DNA from: Coriaria nepalensis
Lineage: Eukaryota; Streptophyta; Magnoliopsida; Cucurbitales; Coriariaceae
Assembly (NCBI GenBank): GCA_027186245.1
Contig: CP114492.1
Location: forward strand, 7,530,501-7,594,500
Direction: 5' to 3'
DNA: 64,000 nucleotides
Shown: positions 1 through 11,320 of the stretch, in pieces
Layout: each line of letters starts with the position of its first letter
Position numbering within the stretch: the first letter of the stretch is position 1
Notes under the pieces: model-generated
Databases searched by the model: none
Told to the model about the DNA's origin: nothing
The model's input: only the letters and a program-made list of their open reading frames with translations
Program-made: the position numbers and the translations under genes

Positions 1-1
1 G

Positions 2-265
2 GAAGTAGAAAACCAGAGCTTGATCAGGTACACTGCTTATAGAATAAGCCTTGATAACTCGATTGATACAGAAAGTATTGGGTACTTTTACACACCGGAA
101 AATGCAGAGAGTGTAATCGATATCGCCAAATTCCGAGGCGTGGAGAAGAACCCTGTTTGCCCAAAACGGGTCGTGAAAGAGACCGTGAGTAATCAAGTGT
201 GCGTGGATTTGAACAAGCTGCCTTATGCTCTGACACTGTTTCAGGTTACGCTCTCGACAAGTTGA
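2..265 (+). CDS. 3' end of an unrecognised gene, truncated by window start
   Basis: The frame is open from the first bases of the window to a TGA at 263-265, giving 87 residues with mixed, protein-like composition (several charged residues, two YTxY/FYT aromatic stretches, and LNKLPYALTLFQ near the end). The true start lies upstream of the window. A possible splice donor (CAG then GTTACG) lies at about 240-245, so the last seven codons could be intronic. I do not recognise the family and see no catalytic motif or membrane segment. Codon use resembles a real exon more than the surrounding AT-rich DNA does. It could equally be a decayed exon. Confidence 0.4.
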   Translation, partial: EVENQSLIRYTAYRISLDNSIDTESIGYFYTPENAESVIDIAKFRGVEKNPVCPKRVVKETVSNQVCVDLNKLPYALTLFQVTLSTS

Positions 266-2659
266 AAGGCAAAACGGAGACGGGAAGAGAGGACTGAGTT
301 TCGTAGGGGAAGAGAGAACGGTGTGTCTGAAGCGAAATAGTTCACGTATGGAAATCCTTGCCATTCATTTGGAATGTAAATTTGATTTGCTTGATTTGAA
401 TTCCACCTATCCGTTTCCGCCATTAACGCATATTCTCCCCCGTCTTCGACGTTCTAACCCTATCGACGAACTTGCTGTGCTCCTCTTGCTGCTACAGATT
501 TTGTTGGACTTGGGGGCGGAGTTGAAGCTCAAAGCCCAATTAAGGGTTTCGGGGTTTGTGGCTTTGACCTGCCCGATCCAATCATAAATCATTTGAAATC
601 CTTTATATTTAAGCTCTTGTTTCTTCTCTCTCAACTCATTCGTGTGAATTAGGATTTTCTGGATTCTCGATGTGCCCTCTTCTTTTGTGTGTTCTCTTTC
701 TCTGATTTCGTGAATGTATCTATTGATCTTATTATATATTGCCATGATTTTCTGGTTGATGTATAATACCTGTAAAGTTGCGTTTCTTCTAGTATAATTA
801 TGTGTTCAACATTTAATTGAAAGTTAGGATTCATCGTATTATCTTTAGATATGGAAATCTATTGTATGTGTGAAGGTGTGATCTTTGTACGAGTGTTGTA
901 AAGAGAACATTGATATAGTGCATAAGAGAACATTTTAACTTTCTGCTAAAGAACTTGAATACTTAAATAAGGAATTGGAATTGGAATTAGTTGCAAAGAA
1001 TAGATAGAAATTAGGTCAAAACGCGAAACAATGGTATTAAAGCTAAGTTTACATTGATCTGTATTGCTTGATTGTATTTCTATCAAAATTCTTCTTGATA
1101 TGCAATATCGTGTTCTGATATGCATTATTCTGATATGCATTCTCTAATTCATCCTTACTATGGTATTCTATCCTAATAATAACCAAATTTGTGTTTGATG
1201 ATATATTTATGCATTCTCTAATTCATCCTTACTATGGACTCTGATTCAAACATTCTATTTGTGTTGGGGTATATGATCTGTGTGTGAGGAGTGAGGTCAG
1301 AAAATTACATCAAACACTATTAAGTGCTATGAGTACTGTTAGTATGGAAATCTCTCAAAATAGGGTATTATTGGCTCAAACAAAGGAGGAAAAAAATGGC
1401 ATGTGGCAGAGAGAGAGATCAAAACGTGCTCAAATAGAAGAGGATAACTATAACCTCATGTTTATACAAATTCAAACAAATCTTTATATCTAATCTATTA
1501 TTGTTAAGTTCTTTTGGTACATTTTTAATTCTCGTGTTCTTATTTTTTATTCATTTTAACTTTCAAACTTACATCGTTAAATAAAGAATCTGGAATTGGA
1601 ATTGATTAAAAAGATCGGACAGAAATTAGGTCAAAACCTTACATCTTTTTTCTTCAGTAGTTGACCGAAAAAAAAAAACAGCTTGACTTGGGCTCGAATG
1701 GAGCTACGTATTGGGCCATTAGAACTAAGTTCTGGGCCTGAGACCAAAATCCAACTCCGTGGTCGGGTTAAAGGGTATGTTGGTATCAGGTTTTACTTAT
1801 TTATTAAGAAGTGAGAAGTCATTCATTATGCACTTTTGCTTTGCATTCTTATTACTTGGTCACACTTTCTGTATCTCTCTTTTTGCATTCTTATATGTAT
1901 ATATGTATGTATATGTATATATATATGTATTTATATATGTACGTATGTATACATATGTATGTGTATGTATGCTGTATGCATAAGCTGTAAGTATGGATAT
2001 TTTCTGATTATCATTATTGTTATTTATGTATCATATGGATGTGTATACTTTATAATATATATAGAGCTAGCTAGGGTTTCTCTATCAATTTATTAATTGA
2101 TAAGTTTGCGTGGGTTTAGTGCTATGAGGTCATGAGAAGAAAGTTGATGCAACGTCGTTTAGATGACTGAAAGCCAACTTGAAGGACAACCGACTTGGCT
2201 TTCCTTTGACAAAAAAAAAAAGGGACATTCTACTCACCCCAACAAGATGATATCTTAATTTCAGTACAAAATAATATAAGATTTTTAAATTAGAGTTAAT
2301 AAGTAGAGTTATAAATGTCATCTTAAATATTATATATTATTTATTATATGGAATTTTTTATATAATTATAATTGATCGGATTAATTATATATAAACTAGA
2401 CAAGAATCTTGCAATTATGTAATCATATGTTTATATATAGGCTGTGATAATAATTTGTCACAACATAATTAGAACTTAGAAAGAAAGGTGAAGAGTAACA
2501 CTCTAGTGTAGGTGTAACCGCATCTTTATCAATAGAACTCGATCATCTCTTCCAATCTAACCACCCTCCCTAAACCACGCACCAAATTCATGACCCTTTA
2601 CTATATTGTTAATATATATATATTACTACATTTAGTTCTAGGCCAATTAGACAAGATCG
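266..2659. other. Intergenic DNA with short direct repeats, no convincing gene
   Basis: This stretch is AT-rich. Short open frames at 407-745 (-) and 1284-1493 (+) have no recognisable domain. It holds two sets of direct repeats (described separately) and an alternating TA/TG tract at about 1890-1975 that creates spurious Tyr/Val-rich frames. The last 150 bases are the presumed promoter and leader of the RING gene. Confidence 0.5.
931..1639. repeat. Pair of about 90-bp direct repeats, 530 bp apart
   Basis: Bases 931-1023 and 1552-1639 share blocks including CATTTTAACTTTC, GGAATTGGAATT and AGAAATTAGGTCAAAAC in the same order. Between them, a perfect 29-base repeat occurs at 1135-1163 and 1209-1237. 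The arrangement could be the remnant of a very small LTR-type element or a local duplication. No TG...CA ends, primer-binding site or target duplication could be fixed. Confidence 0.5.
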
Positions 2660-3106
2660 ATGGTTCTCAGAAGAATGTTGTTCTTCATCTCCAACCTGAT
2701 GATCAACCAAACAAGCAGTAGTGAGAAACCAATCAGAATAATCAGGGAAAAACCAGTATCAAATTACAACAAATATAACAGTATTATCGGTTCGGATTTC
2801 CAACAAGAAATGGTGTCTAAGTGCTTGGAAGAGGAGGAGAAGGATGAAGGTGAGGGTGATCAATATTTGTGCTGTGTTTGTTTGTCGAGGTTAGAGGAGG
2901 AGGGAAACGGAAGTGTTTCTGTTCTTCCATGCCTACATGAGTTTCATAGCGTTTGTGTGGAGAGATGGTTTGATGAATGCCGGAGAAGTACATGTCCGGT
3001 TTGCCGGTTTTCCACAAAAGGGGATCGTGAAGGGAGGTTGTGTAATGACCTACTTACTGAGGACATGTTGATTTGGTTTTCTTCTTTTCATGTTGCGGGT
3101 TTTTGA
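2660..3106 (+). CDS. RING-H2 zinc-finger protein, probable E3 ubiquitin ligase
   Basis: A single uninterrupted frame of 148 codons. The RING-H2 ligands are complete: C71-x2-C74, C91-x-H93, H96-x2-C99 and C112-x2-C115, with the Trp (W103) and Pro (P113) typical of E2-binding RING-H2 domains. A very acidic segment (Glu/Asp-rich, about residues 57-67) precedes the finger. The N-terminus is basic and slightly hydrophobic but is not a convincing transmembrane segment. Proteins of this size with a central or C-terminal RING-H2 are a large plant family, often intronless. They transfer ubiquitin from an E2 to target proteins; the target here cannot be told. The Met at 2660 is the first in frame; the next Met codons (residues 6 and 14) would also leave the RING intact. 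Confidence 0.8.
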   Translation: MVLRRMLFFISNLMINQTSSSEKPIRIIREKPVSNYNKYNSIIGSDFQQEMVSKCLEEEEKDEGEGDQYLCCVCLSRLEEEGNGSVSVLPCLHEFHSVCVERWFDECRRSTCPVCRFSTKGDREGRLCNDLLTEDMLIWFSSFHVAGF

Positions 3107-4611
3107 TCGAATTAAACCCTGAAAATTAGTTCATATGCCCCCCCCCCCCCCCCCTCCTCTCTCTCTTCATATATTTTATGCTATTTTCGTTCTTTTTTTG
3201 CCCATTTCTTCTCTAATGCTAAAAGTATAAAAACCTCTAAGAATCAAGATTTCGGCACAAAGGGCGTACGGTATAATAATGTTAAAAAATATATATATAT
3301 ATATATATAAAGGTGCGAGATTGAAACCTTCGTAATATCATAAATATATATATTCAAAATTTTCGAAATAAACAAATAAAATATATAATATAATTTTAAT
3401 TTGTATATAAGATAGTCTTGTATATTCTTAAAACATTATTACAAAATTAGATTTAACCAATAATATCATCTTTATAATTCTAAGAGGAAATTATGATCTA
3501 ATTTGACAAAAGGGTTCCATATGCGTCTCTAAATGTTTGTAATGGTTGCCATAAGGATGGGATGCAGCAATTGCTTGTCTCTCACTTGCTTCCACAATGG
3601 AACCCTCTACTACTTAATCTACTCTATTTGCTATGATTCGACTCATTCCTCCATAATTAAAAGTTACAAAGGTCAAACCATTATAACCCATGCCGCATCA
3701 TAAATATATGGACTATATTAATTACATAATGTGACAAAACGCTTCTTAAATGATATGGTAATATTATCTTAATTTTAAATTTAAGAAAAAAAATCTTATG
3801 AAAAAATTATTTAAATTTATATAACAATTAAATTATATTTTATATTATATAATTATATAAATTTAAAAGAATTCAACTCACGCTCAAAATTTGAATATAA
3901 AATTTCAAACATCTTATCAAGCAAATACACGACGACGTATGATGTGTTAAAAAAGAAGATCACACATCCCATGCATGAATTTCTTAGTAAAAATGGGGGG
4001 CCCCCCTCCACCACAAAGAACCCATCTGGCAGGTAATGGGTTTGGGTGGGTGGATGTCAAAACGGTAAATATCAAAACACCCCACTAACTTGGTACGATG
4101 TTTAATTGTCCATCGGATCTCTATCTCTACTGCCACCCACTTGTTATTGTCAGGGGTGGAGTCAGCACGAAATGCCAAGGGCTAAATTAAATTTCTTAAA
4201 TCTTTATTTATTATTTCGGAAAGTATTAATAATTATCATAATTTTGTATATTTAAATATATAATTAAATTATAAAAATTTAATAATATATAAACTATATT
4301 TTCCTGCAGTTATACAAGTACGTGGAGGCATGGGGGTGAGCAGCGACCCAAGCCACCTCCGAAGAAACAACACACACTATATGTCTATGTATAATGTATA
4401 ATGTATTAAACGATGGTGGGGGTAGAAAGATACAAGCAAGATGAGGAAACCTTGAAAGTTGGAAGTGATTGCCATCATTCATAAAAAGAAAAAAGAAACA
4501 CTTTTTCTCTACAGTCCCCTCCAAACTTTCCATTTCACATTTTGCACAAGAAGGGAAATAATTAAAAACAAAAAGTAAAAAGGAAGTAGAAACTGCAGTT
4601 TGAGATTTGAC
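3107..4611. other. Intergenic AT-rich DNA with homopolymer and TA tracts
   Basis: Contains a poly-C run at 3139-3154, a TA microsatellite at about 3290-3310, and an AT-rich block at about 4200-4300. The start of that block (about 4153, AGGGGTGGAGTCAGCACGAA) resembles the edge of transposon relics common in plant genomes, but no ends could be defined. The short minus frame at 4294-4533 has no recognisable domain. The region also contains the presumed 3' untranslated regions of the converging RING and bZIP genes. Confidence 0.45.
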
Positions 4612-5824
4612 TCAAAACGGAGCTGTTGAGGTCCTTTGCAGCGTTCTCTTTTTGGGAACTTGAGGTTGTGCGGCTAAACGCAACTGCATATATGCCAATT
4701 AAGAAAAGAAAAAGAAACACATTTATTTAGACCAAAACAGTAACACCCATAAAGAAGTATATATTGCATATGACAAAAACTTAAATTAAATTATTTAAGG
4801 TCTCAAAAAGGGGAAGGAATGTTTTTTTTTTTTTCTTCTATATCTCACCTCTTGGATCTTAGCCAAAATTTGATTAGTTAATTAATTTACCTGCTCCTGC
4901 TGTCTCCTGAGTTTTGCATTCTCTTCCATTAAGAAGGCAACTTCAAGCTCTAACTCATTTGTGTAAGCCTGCAAGAACACGACAAGAAATATGGAAACCA
5001 CACAAAACATAGTCATAAAACAATTATTACAAAAAAAAAAAGAAAAAGGAATCTTCATGAGCTATCTCTTCCACCTAAAAGACAAGAAAAGAAGAAAGAA
5101 GAAAGAAAGATTCCTGCTTTCGAGCTCTAGATCGGGCGGCGGATTCTCTGTTCTTGATCATACGCTTTTGTCGACGATCAGTAGAAGAATTGTTGACAGT
5201 AATATCATGAGGATGATCCTGCACCCTTTTCTTAGTTCCAAAAGAAGTCAAACCGGAGGAAGAACGAATCAACGACTCGAAGGTGGGGCCAGTCCCATTA
5301 ATGAAGCAGTTAGCATTTGAGATTGTAGAGTGGTGGTGGTCGTTGCTGGGCTGAATGTCCAGGAAATGAAATTCTGGACTTCGCACATTCTTCAAGCTCA
5401 GGAATGTGGCGGAAGGTGGGACCACCACGTGATGAGAACCAGACCCGGCACATGGGCTGCTCTCTTCGGTACTGGCTGTGCTTGAGGCGATGGATCTGGT
5501 GGTGGTCGTTGGCGGTGGCCGTGGGCCCGCTTTGCCTAAGGGGTGAGGACCGAGAAAATCTTGGAAGATGACGTGGCGGAAGGTGTTAGAGGAAGAAGGA
5601 TGATGGTCATGATGATCTGGTGAAGGGTTGTGATGAACGTGGTCGGGGAAAGTGGAGAGGGCGATGTCTTTCCAGACTTCTTCCATAGTTTTTGTTTGGA
5701 GGGAAGTAGTAGTAGTGGACGATGAGGAGGTGGAAGAAGAGGAGTTGAGGAGATTGGTCTTCTTGTTTGTGCTTATGTTATTTCTACTTCTACCTCTACC
5801 TCTACCACCTGTTGATGACAACAT
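4612..5824 (-). CDS. FD-like: FD-like group A bZIP transcription factor (non-canonical first intron)
   Basis: Three exons: 5824-5114, 4968-4891 and 4683-4612, coding for 286 aa. The N-terminal part is rich in Ser, His and Pro and contains the MEEVWKDI motif and a FLSLKNV segment typical of FD proteins. The basic region (about residues 217-237) has the invariant N225-x7-R233. Leucines 243, 250, 257 and 264 form the zipper. The C-terminus RTSTAPF is the SAP motif, whose Thr (T283 here) is phosphorylated in FD to bind 14-3-3 and FT in the floral activation complex. Intron 2 is GT-AG. Intron 1 (5113-4969, 145 nt) starts GAATCT and ends TTGCAG, so it is GA-AG; no in-frame GT donor exists nearby. 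Read through, the protein stops 12 codons after the basic region and loses the zipper. The gene is therefore either spliced by a rare GA donor, inactivated, or affected by a base error. Confidence 0.85.
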
Positions 5825-7415
5825 TGGCTTACGAGGGGGAGAGAGTGAGTGAGAGCGTGGGAGAGTGTGTACTGAGTACTTTCTCTTGTAAGTTGTATCC
5901 CTGTTTGGTTCCCGGTTTTGTCCTACATGGTTCCTGGGCGGAGGTAGGATTTTATAGGAGGTTAAATTAAAATTCCTAATTATTATAAATGTAGACGAAT
6001 TTTTTGGGTATAGTTTTTTAAGAAATTTTATACGCGGAGATATGATTACCGGTTTGAATCATCTTTCAAGACAATCGAAAGATAACATGTTTTATATGTA
6101 CATTGGCATGCTCTTTTATTAACTGTCTAATATTCAATTATAGTCCTGCCCATATAGGTAGAGGTAGGTAGGTGGTAATGAGGATACTTCATAGTTGCAC
6201 CCTTGTGCTTGCTTCTCGGAGTTTCCATTAGAGCGTGACTTTTTTCTTACTCAATCGATTAATAAGTCAGTAAATAATAATATAAATAAATAATTATTAA
6301 TTAATTTATTTATATATAAAATGTGTTTAAACTTAGTTTTCTTACCATGACTCTATGTAAAAATCAAATATTATTTTTCGAATTCAATGAATAATTGGGC
6401 AATAATTATAATTAATATTTGAGTTTGCGGGTCATATTTATTTTATAATATTATGATTTATACTTATTTAATATATTAAATTTTATCATAATTATAAATA
6501 TCTTATTTTATATGATAGATAAATATGAAATTTATAATTATAATAAAATTTAATATATATATATATATTTATATACTATGTATATACATTATTGTCTTTG
6601 TTTTTTATTTATATACAGTAATGTTCTATGCCTTTTCATAGTTTAACATATACAAGTTATATAACTAATAAATAAATGGAATAGAGAAATTATTGAATAG
6701 GGCATTTCTTGAATATATTTGATCTTAAACCATTAAATCATAATAATAATCATAAATCTCATATATATTATATTTATTATATTAATTATATATTGATTAA
6801 TCTATTATTATAAATTAACTGTAAAAATTAGCTTAATATTATTATCTAAATAAATAAAAACATAATTTATAATTTAAAAATGAATTTAATATTCATAGTT
6901 AGTTAAACTTATAATATTAAATTATTTTTAACCACGGTAGTCGGAGTAGTAGTAGGGGACTAAAGATTGTAGAAATAAAAAGTTGATGTGTAATAAAATG
7001 GGTTAAAAAAATATTAAAAGACTAACTTTGGATCTAAAAGAAATAAAATTAGGATGATTATTATAATTTTGAAAACATTGGGGGAGCTGTACCTAATTTA
7101 TCCATTTTATAATAATATATAAATATTAATCTTACATACAATCTCTGAGAACATGTTACAGAAAGGTACGAACGTACGAAGAGGATGATTGAAAAGAGAG
7201 GTGAACATTTTAGAGGAGAGGGAGGAGAGAGAGAGAGAGAGAGAGAAGTCATATCTGAGTGTATATATAAATATAATATTGACAGCTGTCAGCTCAGTAT
7301 TACTCTGTCACAAAATCTTTCATATCTTTTCTTTTCTAACTCTACATTTACTGTCTGTATTATAGCTTCTCTCTGTTTTCTCTTTTTCTTCACTTGCTGG
7401 CTGCATGCAGTCGCT
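5825..7415. other. Intergenic AT-rich DNA upstream of the bZIP gene
   Basis: The first 120 bases, with GAGTGAGTGAGAG runs, are the likely bZIP leader. From about 6240 to 7060 the sequence is very AT-rich, with many ATTATAATTA-type blocks and no coding potential. A GA microsatellite lies at about 7217-7248. No gene or transposon boundary was recognised. Confidence 0.45.
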
Positions 7416-7934
7416 GGGTCGGATTGCATGGTCCAGATGGTTCGTGTAATCCTAGTAGTTTATATAGATTATTTTATATTTTTAAGTAATTTATGTCATT
7501 TAGTGATAAATTATATTTAAAAATATATGGATCATTGTATTTACTTTAGTACTTCTTTTTTCTGTTGTACCTTACTCCATTAACATATTTTCGAAATTTT
7601 ATTTTAACTTCTATTAACGAATATATTCGAGCTCACAAACTCAATAGAAGTCATGAATTTATTATCTTTCGAAAACCAAGCAAGTGCATTTCGAAAATTC
7701 CCGATAACTCGAACTGGTAGAAAATATGAAACTACCGATATGTGAGATATCGGTATGAGATGTACATACCGACATGTGAAGAGTTCTTCGACCTTTCGAC
7801 TCATATGTAATGTACGACTCACATATAATTTAAGTTATTTTAAAGGTCGAAAGACATTTCATAGGTCGAGACCTTTTGACACGTATAGTAACTTTAAAGG
7901 TTAAAGCCCTTTTCACAAGTCAGGGCTCTTCTAT

Positions 7935-9514
7935 TGGACATAGTGCCATGAAAGTATGAAATAATAATAAAATTAATAAAAATTATATTTTTCTATATAT
8001 AATTGATGTGAATATATTATTATCGAATAATATGAATAAATATCATAAAATTATAAATTCATTAATGTGACTATAATCTTGTATTAGTACGACAAGATTA
8101 AGATTATAGATAATGAATTAAATTATCCACAACATATTAAAGTATGAAATCTTTAATATAGTGATTGTTACTACGGTCTACTAGCATTATGAATGCATGT
8201 GATGTAGATCCGGATCACTGATGTAGATAGACATCTTAGTAGAGCTGTTTTAGATAATTGAATTATATAAGACATGACTCAATATAAATTAATTTTTTTA
8301 ATTAAAATATCATTTACTATAAAGAATTAAATTCATATCAATCGATGATCATATGCAGATCAATCTGAATCTTGCGTAGTCACGAACTCCTATTTATATC
8401 AACTAAATCTTTTGATTCACTCATCACGATTTGTTTGTATATGCTAAAGACTTTTGTTTTGAAGATTTATTGGGATAAGTGGCTAGGAACATAATTTACA
8501 GATATGAAATCCAAACATTCTTCATAGAAGATTGTATACTGGTTTCTTTTAGGATTAATTATGAAACTGAATGGTTTTGAGCTCAAATTTGTAATTAAGT
8601 TATAAATTGACCGTTCACTAGTAAATTAATGATACTTAAGGATAAAGAGATAATTAGAGGGGTAAAACAATAATTTTAACCAGTTCTAATTATGAATAAA
8701 TTTTTGGAGGATTGAATGCATGAAATGATTATATCAGTGGACTATTAGATATTGCTCAGTAAATATGTTCTATAATTCCAAAAGTGCAATCCTATATTTT
8801 TAGTAAAATAATATTGAGATTAATCAATTAAGATTTATTAGATCAAAGAATTTGATTAATAATATAATTTATTTTAGCTTGGAATTATAGGTCAATGGTC
8901 CACAAATCGCCTCTATAAAATACTGCATAGGGTAAGAATAACAAATGTTGAAAAAAGACTTATTTGCAAGAAAATAGTTTTTTGGGGAAATTTTGTAATT
9001 ATGATATAATTAGTGTTTATTAATTAATTAAGAAATTAATGATTAAAAGATGTATTTAAATGGTGAAATTCGGAATTATTTAATTAAATAATAATATATT
9101 TTGTTTTGAATTGGATATATTATATATAATATTAAATTTATATGAGATATTAATTTAATATTAAGATTAGGTAAGTCAAATTTAGATTAATTTGATAAAT
9201 TAATTTAAAATTCAAATAAAATATGATTTTGATTAAAAATAGATGAGATTATATTTTAAATAATATTTGAATATGTTTAATTAAATCAAATGTATCATAA
9301 AAAAGATGATATAATTTAAAATAAATAAGATTTATTTTATAAGATTTGAAAAAATTTAATCTTATCAAATATATCATTAAACTAATTATATAATTTAAAA
9401 TAAATAAGATTTATTTTATAAGATTTGAAAAAATTTAATCTTATCAAATATATCATTAAACTAATTATATAATTTAAAATAGATAAAACTCAATTTTAAA
9501 TAATATTTTGAATT
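7935..9514. repeat. AT-rich filler between the foldback arms, possibly a nested insertion
   Basis: About 1.6 kb of AT-rich sequence without coding potential, lying between the two palindrome-bearing arms. Part of it (about 9290-9480) is found again, diverged, at 13386-13560 inside the downstream LTR element, so it belongs to a dispersed repeat family. It looks like a non-coding retroelement segment inserted into the foldback structure, but no ends could be fixed. Confidence 0.4.
9311..9480. repeat. 79-bp tandem repeat, two full copies plus a partial third
   Basis: Units begin ATAATTTAAAATAAATAAG at 9311, 9390 and, truncated, at 9469. The two full copies appear identical by eye, which suggests a recent duplication within older repeat DNA. 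Confidence 0.8.
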
Positions 9515-10205
9515 CGGCCTTGTGAAGGGTATTTCGACCTTTAGAGTTACTCTACGGTTCGATGGATCTTCTAAACATCTGTCGAATAGTAGAGTATTTA
9601 AGTACAGTATAAGACTCTCTAATATGAAATACGCTACGGGTCGATGGGTTTTCTGAACATCCTTAGAGTTACATCATTTATATGGCCCTTCGACCCTTAG
9701 AGTTTAATATAGTTCTTCAATCCTTCGATCTGTCATCTCACATGTAACTCTAAGAGTATTCATAAGACCTATCGACCCGTAGAATAACTCTAAGAATGGT
9801 CGACGAATATTAAAATACTCAAACTAATATCTCACATGTCGTAGAGTAACTCTATGGGAGATCTCAGTTTGACATCTCAGGCCTTTCGACTTTATACTGA
9901 AATACTTGACTAATCGATGGGTGTTTAGAAGATTTATCGACCCGTAGAGTAACTCTAATGGTCGAAGAGTCCTTCATAAAGCCGAGTCCCTTCAACCTGT
10001 AAGGTAACTCTAAGGGTCGAAGGTTCTATAAGGTTTGAAAGGTCGATGTAACTGACATGTAACTCTAAGAGTCGAAGGGCCCCGACCTGTGAAGGGTCCT
10101 TCGACCCTTAGAGTTACTTTATGGGTCGAAAGTCAACATGTGAAGAATCGTTTCACTGTTAGAGTAACTTATATTATATGTTAGTCGAAGGGTCGAAGAG
10201 CTCTT
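9515..10205. repeat. Array of about eight diverged palindromic units
   Basis: Each unit is a near-perfect palindrome. The half-site TTCGACCCTTAGAGT is followed by its reverse complement, centred on GTTAC or GTAAC. Recognisable units lie near 9535, 9700, 9775, 9843, 9945, 9995, 10060 and 10105, separated by 30-100 bases that also contain GGGTCGA half-sites and CATCTCACATGT blocks. A cruciform or hairpin is possible in each unit. The same unit occurs at 20758-20800 and, degraded, at 7790-7930. Confidence 0.7.
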
Positions 10206-10632
10206 TATATATCGGTATATACATCTCAGATTAACATCTCATATGTCAATAATTTCATATTTTCTAACACTTCGAGTCATCGAGAGTTTTCAAAATGCAC
10301 TAGATTTGTTGTCGAGAGAGAATAAATTCGTAACTTCTAACGAGTTCATGAGTTCGAATTAGTTCGTTGATGGAGGTTAAAATGAAGTTTTGAATATGTG
10401 TCAATAGAGAGGGGGTACGAAAAAAAAGAAAAGAAAACAAAAGAAAAAAGAGGGTGGGAAGAAAAAAATTTAAAAACACATTAATCGAGTTAAATGCGGT
10501 GATCCACATGTTTTTAAAAGTAATTCGTCTCTAAACGACATGACTTACTCAAAAATACCAAATCTACGTAGACGGCTGGAATTACAGAGACTGTATAAAC
10601 AATATATAATTCGAACGCCATTATCCGATCCC

Positions 10633-11320
10633 ATAGTCACAGTCTTAGACAGGTCAGAGTCAAAACAAAGACCCATGCCCGCAGGCCCAGAAGAACAGGC
10701 CCACCCATTATTATAAAATTGAAATAAAATAAAATGCCCCGCCCACTCTAATTCTTGAATGTCCAGTCAGTGAAGTTATGACCCACACCCTGGCCCCTTG
10801 TCAAGAAAAGGTCACTATTCGTACCTTGAATTATGCTGTACATATGATGATCTGAGAGAAATAATGTTCACAACTCAGATCAGGAAAACCAAAAAGCTGT
10901 AGGTAAAGTCCAGAAGAAATAAAAGGTGAAAGGGAAAGGAGGAGAATTGTTGCAGAGAGTAGTAAAATTAATGAGATTAGTTTCATTCAATTCTAATTGT
11001 ACTTTTCGAATCGCTTCATTCACGTCCGGTTCTTTGTATCCACATACTCATATAAATAAAATGTCTATTTTTTTAACTTTATTCTTCATCAAATCATATA
11101 TTATATCTCGATAATTTTTTATACAAAAGTAAAATAACTACTACATTCCATTAAAAAAGTTATAATTTCATAAACTAAGATCAAAATTCTAAATAAATAA
11201 AAACTAATAAAAAAAATCAAGCACCATCTTGATCTTTGAAAGGAAGGAAGGTTTGAAGACCAAATTGCTATACAGCCATATGTTTGTCTGTTTTTTGAAA
11301 AACTGACTACCTGTTTGTTA
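10633..11320. other. Intergenic DNA, nothing recognised
   Basis: Lies between the right arm of the foldback element and the aspartyl protease remnant. Frames at 10926-11114 (+) and 11119-11397 (-) have no domain. Earlier exons of the protease remnant were looked for here and not found. Confidence 0.4.

Larger units (their letters stand above)
7416..10632. mobile_element. Foldback element with long diverged inverted arms (Mutator-like candidate)
   Basis: Bases about 7416-7770 read rightward match the reverse complement of about 10632-10230. Both arms contain, in order, a GGGTCGGAT / GGGATCGGAT start, a GTAAT..CC block, a TTTTTRAGTAA..ATGTCRTTTAG block, a GAACTC/GAGCTC..AACTTCTA block and a TTTCATATTTTCTA block. 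The left arm then runs into palindromic GGTCGAAAG/GACC sequence at 7790-7930, and the right arm into a larger palindrome array at 9515-10205. A third, single copy of the arm lies at 20224-20560. Long inverted arms suggest a Mutator-like or foldback DNA transposon. No transposase is present here, and flanking 9-bp duplications are not convincing (AGTC is shared at most). Confidence 0.6.

Noticed and set aside
1759..2096. Frames rich in Tyr, Val, Ile and Cys
   Set aside because: They arise from the alternating TA/TG repeat at about 1890-1975.
4153..4300. Transposon edge starting AGGGGTGGAGTCAG
   Set aside because: The start resembles a common plant relic edge, but no matching end or target duplication was found, so it is left as intergenic DNA.
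7416..10632. A CRISPR-like or satellite centromere reading of the repeated TCGACCC units
   Set aside because: The units are palindromic, unevenly spaced and diverged, lie in a plant genome, and sit in transposon arms.
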